Shown piece after piece: positions 60,911-64,000 of a stretch of DNA of 64,000 nucleotides. The stretch spans positions 1 to 64,000 of the forward strand of contig JAGSGJ010000002.1 of assembly GCA_023955225.1 (NCBI GenBank). Direction: 5' to 3'. Within the stretch, counting starts at the first letter, position 1; each line of letters opens with the position of its first letter. The translations under genes were made by a program, and so were the position numbers. Source of the DNA: Sulfurovum sp. (GTDB taxonomy: Bacteria; Campylobacterota; Campylobacteria; Campylobacterales; Sulfurovaceae). Below the pieces are notes generated by a model that saw only the letters and a program-made list of their open reading frames with translations, searched no databases and had not been told where the DNA came from.

Positions 60911-61381
60911 ATGCTTCAGGAAAATCAACAATTTTATTTATTTAAATTATCGTTTTTAACTTTGTTTATGGCATTGATGTTGACTGTAGTAAATGCAAAT
61001 GAATCAGCATTTGTTGTTAGTCATGATGATAAATCACTTCAATGGGGGCCATGTCCAGCATTCATAGGTGAGGGGTGTGAAATAGCTGTATTGCATGGGG
61101 ATCCTGCTAAAAATAACTTGGATCTTTTTTTTAAAGTTCCGGGTGATTTTTTGATCCCTCATCATTGGCACACTTCATCTGAAAGAATGATACTTGTATC
61201 AGGAAATCTAACAGTAACATATGACAATCAGAGATCAGAACTGATAAAAACAGGAATGTATGCTTTTGGTCCCTCAAAATTACCACATACTGCATACTGT
61301 GAAAAAGGTGATCCATGTGTACTTTTTATAGCATTTGTAGAGCCTTTAGATGCTTTTGAAGTGATGAAAGAAAACAAGTAA
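60911..61381 (+). CDS. secreted cupin-domain protein
   Basis: A 156-residue protein with a signal peptide (about residues 10-33, ending VNA) and a single cupin. Metal ligands are likely His in IPHHWHTSSERMI and His in LPHTAYC. Two cysteine pairs (GPCPAFIGEGC, YCEKGDPC) could form disulfides in the periplasm. It may be an enzyme or a sugar/metal-binding protein; substrate unknown. AGGAGGA precedes the ATG closely. Confidence 0.8.
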   Translation: MLQENQQFYLFKLSFLTLFMALMLTVVNANESAFVVSHDDKSLQWGPCPAFIGEGCEIAVLHGDPAKNNLDLFFKVPGDFLIPHHWHTSSERMILVSGNLTVTYDNQRSELIKTGMYAFGPSKLPHTAYCEKGDPCVLFIAFVEPLDAFEVMKENK

Positions 61382-61524
61382 TATTTGAAAGAATATTTGA
61401 GAGTCTATATTATCGTACTTTCTTAGCACTTTATATCTCGTTAAGTAGTGGGTTATTATATTTTTGTGAAGTATAATAGTGAGAGAGTATAATCACAGAA
61501 GAATCCCATTCTTTAGGAGTTTAA

Positions 61525-62841
61525 ATGTACGACATTATTTATATTGGCGGTGGGCTCAATTATGCAGGAGCAATTGTTGCTGAGAAACATGGCCTTAAAG
61601 TGGCTCTCATTGAAACATCACTTGATCAACTGGGTGGTGTTTGCCTGCATAAAGGATGCATCCCTTCTAAAATGTTTTTACATTATGCCAATACAATGCG
61701 TCAAAGCAAGGAGAATGTGTTTGAGGGAGATATCACACTTGATATGCAAGTACTCACTGCCAAAAAAGCCAAACTTCTCGCCAGTGCAACCAAAGCGGTG
61801 ACTACACAATGTGCCCAACTTGAACTGATCGAGGGTAAAGGGCATATCATAGAAGCACATAAAGTTGAAGTAGAGGGAAAGATATATGAGGCTGAGTATA
61901 TCGTCATAGGAACGGGTTCCTCACCTTTTATTCCTGATGGTATAGCATATGACGGGAAGGCTATCATCACCAGTGATGAGGTGCTTGAACTACAGAAACT
62001 ACCTAAAGAGATAGCCATTTATGGTGATGGGGCTATCGGTTTGGAGATGGCAAGTTTTTTTGCTTCTTCTGGTGTGGAGGTAACACTTATCTCTCATAGG
62101 GAGAAACTTTTAAAGAAATCACATCCGATTATCCAAAGTGCTATGGTTAAAGAGATGGAGAAACTGGGTATCACACATCTGAAAAATCAATCTATTTTAA
62201 ACGCTGAAAATACAACAAAAGGTGTACATATCACTTTTGAAAATGGAGCTTCTACTTATATTGAACAGATGCTTGTCGCAACAGGGCGTCATCCCAACAC
62301 CGATGTTGTTGCAACAGATGAAATTGCTGTCAATAGAGGCATCGAAACGGATGAATTTTTTGAAACAACACTCGCCAAACATTATGCCATAGGTGACTGC
62401 AACGGTAAACTCCAATTGGCACATGCGTCAAGAGCAGAGGCACTGAATGTAACGATGCAAATACTGGGTAAAAAGCCTAAAAAGCTTAATCTGAATCATG
62501 TCGTAAAATTTATACATACTTTACCTATGAGTTACGCTACAGTAGGAGAAAACAAATACTCACTTGAAAAAAAATCTATTGCTTTCAAAGAGAGTGTTGT
62601 TAAGCTAAATAATTTTACCGGTTCTGCTTTTCACCACTCCAGCAATGGTTCAATGATCGTTTATGCAGATGAAGAAGGTTTGATTTTAGGGGCTGAGATT
62701 TTGGCACCTGATGCGGAAGAACTTATTGCACCTGTAGCGATGGCACTTGCAGGAGAGATGACTGCTTCTTCGGCTAAAGAGACCATTATGGGACATCCCA
62801 CTTTTTCAGAAGCATTGGAAAGAGCCTATTTCCGATTATAA
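61525..62841 (+). CDS. dihydrolipoamide dehydrogenase-like flavoprotein
   Basis: A 438-residue pyridine nucleotide-disulfide oxidoreductase. The redox pair Cys40/Cys45 is in GGVCLHKGCIPSK, the NAD-binding motif is IYGDGAIGLEMASFF, a second FAD motif is HYAIGDCNG, and the C-terminal His-Glu dyad is in HPTFSEALERA. The first FAD motif reads GGGLNYAGA, a departure from GxGxxG. No 2-oxoacid dehydrogenase genes are adjacent, so the partner substrate is uncertain. Confidence 0.88.
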   Translation: MYDIIYIGGGLNYAGAIVAEKHGLKVALIETSLDQLGGVCLHKGCIPSKMFLHYANTMRQSKENVFEGDITLDMQVLTAKKAKLLASATKAVTTQCAQLELIEGKGHIIEAHKVEVEGKIYEAEYIVIGTGSSPFIPDGIAYDGKAIITSDEVLELQKLPKEIAIYGDGAIGLEMASFFASSGVEVTLISHREKLLKKSHPIIQSAMVKEMEKLGITHLKNQSILNAENTTKGVHITFENGASTYIEQMLVATGRHPNTDVVATDEIAVNRGIETDEFFETTLAKHYAIGDCNGKLQLAHASRAEALNVTMQILGKKPKKLNLNHVVKFIHTLPMSYATVGENKYSLEKKSIAFKESVVKLNNFTGSAFHHSSNGSMIVYADEEGLILGAEILAPDAEELIAPVAMALAGEMTASSAKETIMGHPTFSEALERAYFRL

Positions 62842-62851
62842 TCAGAGAGGA

Positions 62852-63481
62852 TCACAGCCCTTTCATCACAATTTCAAAGAGGTAATCCACTTCATAGTCT
62901 TCTAAATATACAGTCTTTTTACTCTTAAAGAAGTCCAGTACTTTTTTCGTAGGCAGGGCAGAACTGTAGAGACATGCAGGGTGAGCGGGGATGAAGGATT
63001 GCATCAGTGCTATCTCCTCTTCTATACGGTTTTCACAAATGTAGCAGTGTTCATCGTTATGCAGTCTTCCTTCATAGTCAAGCAGAGTGATGTAAGACTC
63101 ACAGACGATACGTTTAGGGTTTTGTTTATCCCATTTTCTGGCAGCAGAAAGCAGCAGATCAAAGTAAAAAGAGTCTATCTCTTCAGTGTCTTTGAGATGC
63201 GGCTCAAAGCGTTTGATGAAGTTGTGCCACAGTAGGAGTTTGTTTTTATCAAAGAGCCATGGAAAACCCATATGGGAGAGTGAACGCAGTCTGGGAAGAA
63301 AGCTGCTTCCTTCACCTTCCACTTCAAAATCTATAAGGTTTCCAAGCTGTAAAATGGAGTGTCTCGCACCAAAAAAACGGTAATACGTCCTGACTTCTGT
63401 AGGGCTAAGTACAAGCGCTATAGAGTCTTCATTTTTGGCTTTTCTGACAGAAAGTATAAAACCTTTGATAATACACTCCAA
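62852..63481 (-). CDS. recO: DNA repair protein RecO
   Basis: A 209-residue RecO. An N-terminal OB-type fold (IIKGFILSVRKAKNEDSIALVLSPTEVRTYYRFFGARHS in part) is followed by a helical domain and a zinc-finger-type CYICENRIEEEIALMQSFIPAHPAC segment. It loads RecA together with RecR in recombinational repair. It is shorter than E. coli RecO but typical for Campylobacterota. The downstream side faces the Lpd-like gene convergently. Confidence 0.85.
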   Translation of the reverse strand: MECIIKGFILSVRKAKNEDSIALVLSPTEVRTYYRFFGARHSILQLGNLIDFEVEGEGSSFLPRLRSLSHMGFPWLFDKNKLLLWHNFIKRFEPHLKDTEEIDSFYFDLLLSAARKWDKQNPKRIVCESYITLLDYEGRLHNDEHCYICENRIEEEIALMQSFIPAHPACLYSSALPTKKVLDFFKSKKTVYLEDYEVDYLFEIVMKGL

Positions 63482-63488
63482 TAATTTT

Positions 63489-63757
63489 AGGGCACTTCAA
63501 TAAACCCTATATACTCATAACATCTCTAGCTTTTGTCTAGGCTAGGCATTCTTTTGAAGTCCTAGCCCATAGCTAAGTCGAAAAAGAGTAACGACGCATA
63601 GGCTAAAGCTAGCGATGCTCGAAGAGTGGGTTTTGTAAACGCAATCATTCACAAGATGCTTACTTCGTCTTAGCTTTGGCTAGGACTTGAAAGCCTCTTG
63701 CAAAATCTCACATTTACAAAGCCCATTATGAATATATAGGGTTTATTGAAGTTCCCT
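63489..63757. mobile_element. 269-bp MITE-like palindromic element
   Basis: Terminal inverted repeats of 32 bases (63489-63520 and 63726-63757) differ at two positions. Inside, 63557-63582 and 63664-63688 form a second inverted pair over about 25 bases, so the whole element can fold into a long hairpin. It has no open reading frame. This is the layout of a non-autonomous insertion element or a large palindromic repeat. No convincing target-site duplication is visible. Confidence 0.75.
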
Positions 63758-63921
63758 TTATTAATTATAGTCAAAATGATGTTAAAACAGAGCAGGATAA
63801 ATGCACGACTGTATGGGCTTAACTAAGCCTTAAAGAGCCTTTAACGTACATTTAAGTATAATCCATCCTATTATAGGAACACTATATGATGTTCTTTTTA
63901 TATTACTTTTAAGGTTGGGAT

Positions 63922-64000
63922 ATGAGAGATTTATTTACTTCGTTTAAGGATAATTGTGGATTTGGGCTTTTAGCATCTATCGACAATACTCCGTCACATA
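63922..64000 (+). CDS. gltB: glutamate synthase large subunit, 5' end only
   Basis: The gene runs off the window. The first 26 codons read MRDLFTSFKDNCGFGLLAS..., with the CGFGLLASIDNTPSH block that forms the N-terminal nucleophile (Cys12 here, exposed after pro-peptide removal) of the glutamine amidotransferase domain of GOGAT. The ribosome-binding site is GGGA just upstream with AAGG further back. The product would convert glutamine and 2-oxoglutarate to glutamate. Confidence 0.85.
   Translation, partial: MRDLFTSFKDNCGFGLLASIDNTPSH

Noticed and set aside
63489..63757. Integron attC site or CRISPR leader
   Set aside because: No integrase, cassette genes or repeat-spacer pattern; long terminal inverted repeats fit a MITE better.

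Overview
The window is an AT-rich chromosome segment from a Campylobacterota (Epsilonproteobacteria) bacterium, most likely a sulfur-oxidising, Sulfurovum/Sulfurimonas-type marine or vent lineage. Evidence: a gene neighbourhood remembered from Campylobacter (ruvA, murJ, cysS, msbA, pyrD, M16 peptidase, dapA, SDR, plus alpha/beta hydrolase and MurF-type ligase, and pgsA/rseP); a futalosine-type UbiD decarboxylase; a CYTH-CHAD protein; and a flavocytochrome c sulfide dehydrogenase pair. No rRNA, tRNA, CRISPR array or prophage was seen. The species assignment is inference.

Layout. 0.1-5.2 kb: a UbiD decarboxylase, then an oxidative-stress island holding a 2-Cys peroxiredoxin, a Fur/PerR regulator, and a leftward block of NicO-type nickel permease, ankyrin protein, nickel superoxide dismutase (sodN) and its maturation protease (sodX). 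5.3-10.2 kb: YggS, RseP, an unrecognised acidic membrane protein, a porin and PgsA. 10.4-18.1 kb: leftward housekeeping block from cysS to a FabL-like SDR. 18.3-22 kb: a TonB receptor and polyferredoxin operon sits between cysS and murJ. 23.6-24.4 kb: ruvA and a 56-residue membrane protein. 24.5-27.5 kb: a two-component system in one operon with a periplasmic acidic/His tandem-repeat protein and an outer-membrane protein carrying a calcium-binding-type Asp motif. 27.7-32.8 kb: NlpC/P60 hydrolase, monoheme cytochrome, HI0933-type flavoprotein, two L,D-transpeptidase-fold proteins and an unknown repeat protein. 33.1-35.3 kb: lipoprotein cytochrome c and FccB flavoprotein. 35.5-36.9 kb: PA2778/PA2779 pair bracketed by near-identical 16-bp direct repeats. 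37.1-50.6 kb: MurF-type ligase operon, META protein, CYTH-CHAD, fused DctQM TRAP permease, MoxR ATPase, thioredoxins, cytidine deaminase, fructosamine kinase, patatin, glycine-zipper lipoprotein. 50.9-56.7 kb: modE-(porin remnant)-modA-modB-modC and a large hybrid kinase. 57.1-64 kb: PhnA/YjdM, RND pump, cupin, Lpd-like oxidoreductase, RecO, a 269-bp MITE-like palindromic element, and the first codons of gltB at the window edge.

How the parts fit together. The most coherent accessory system is the nickel-SOD island: nickel import, a nickel enzyme and its protease, next to peroxide removal and a peroxide/metal regulator, with Fur/PerR-like dyads upstream of the permease and peroxiredoxin genes. 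The least described is the two-component system plus acidic EDETEDHI-repeat protein plus outer-membrane barrel; its repeat gene appears to start at an ATC codon behind a strong ribosome-binding site. The mod operon has a good ModE box overlapping its own ribosome-binding site, and the adjacent hybrid kinase may carry a nitrate/nitrite-sensing domain, which would fit molybdenum use for nitrate respiration.
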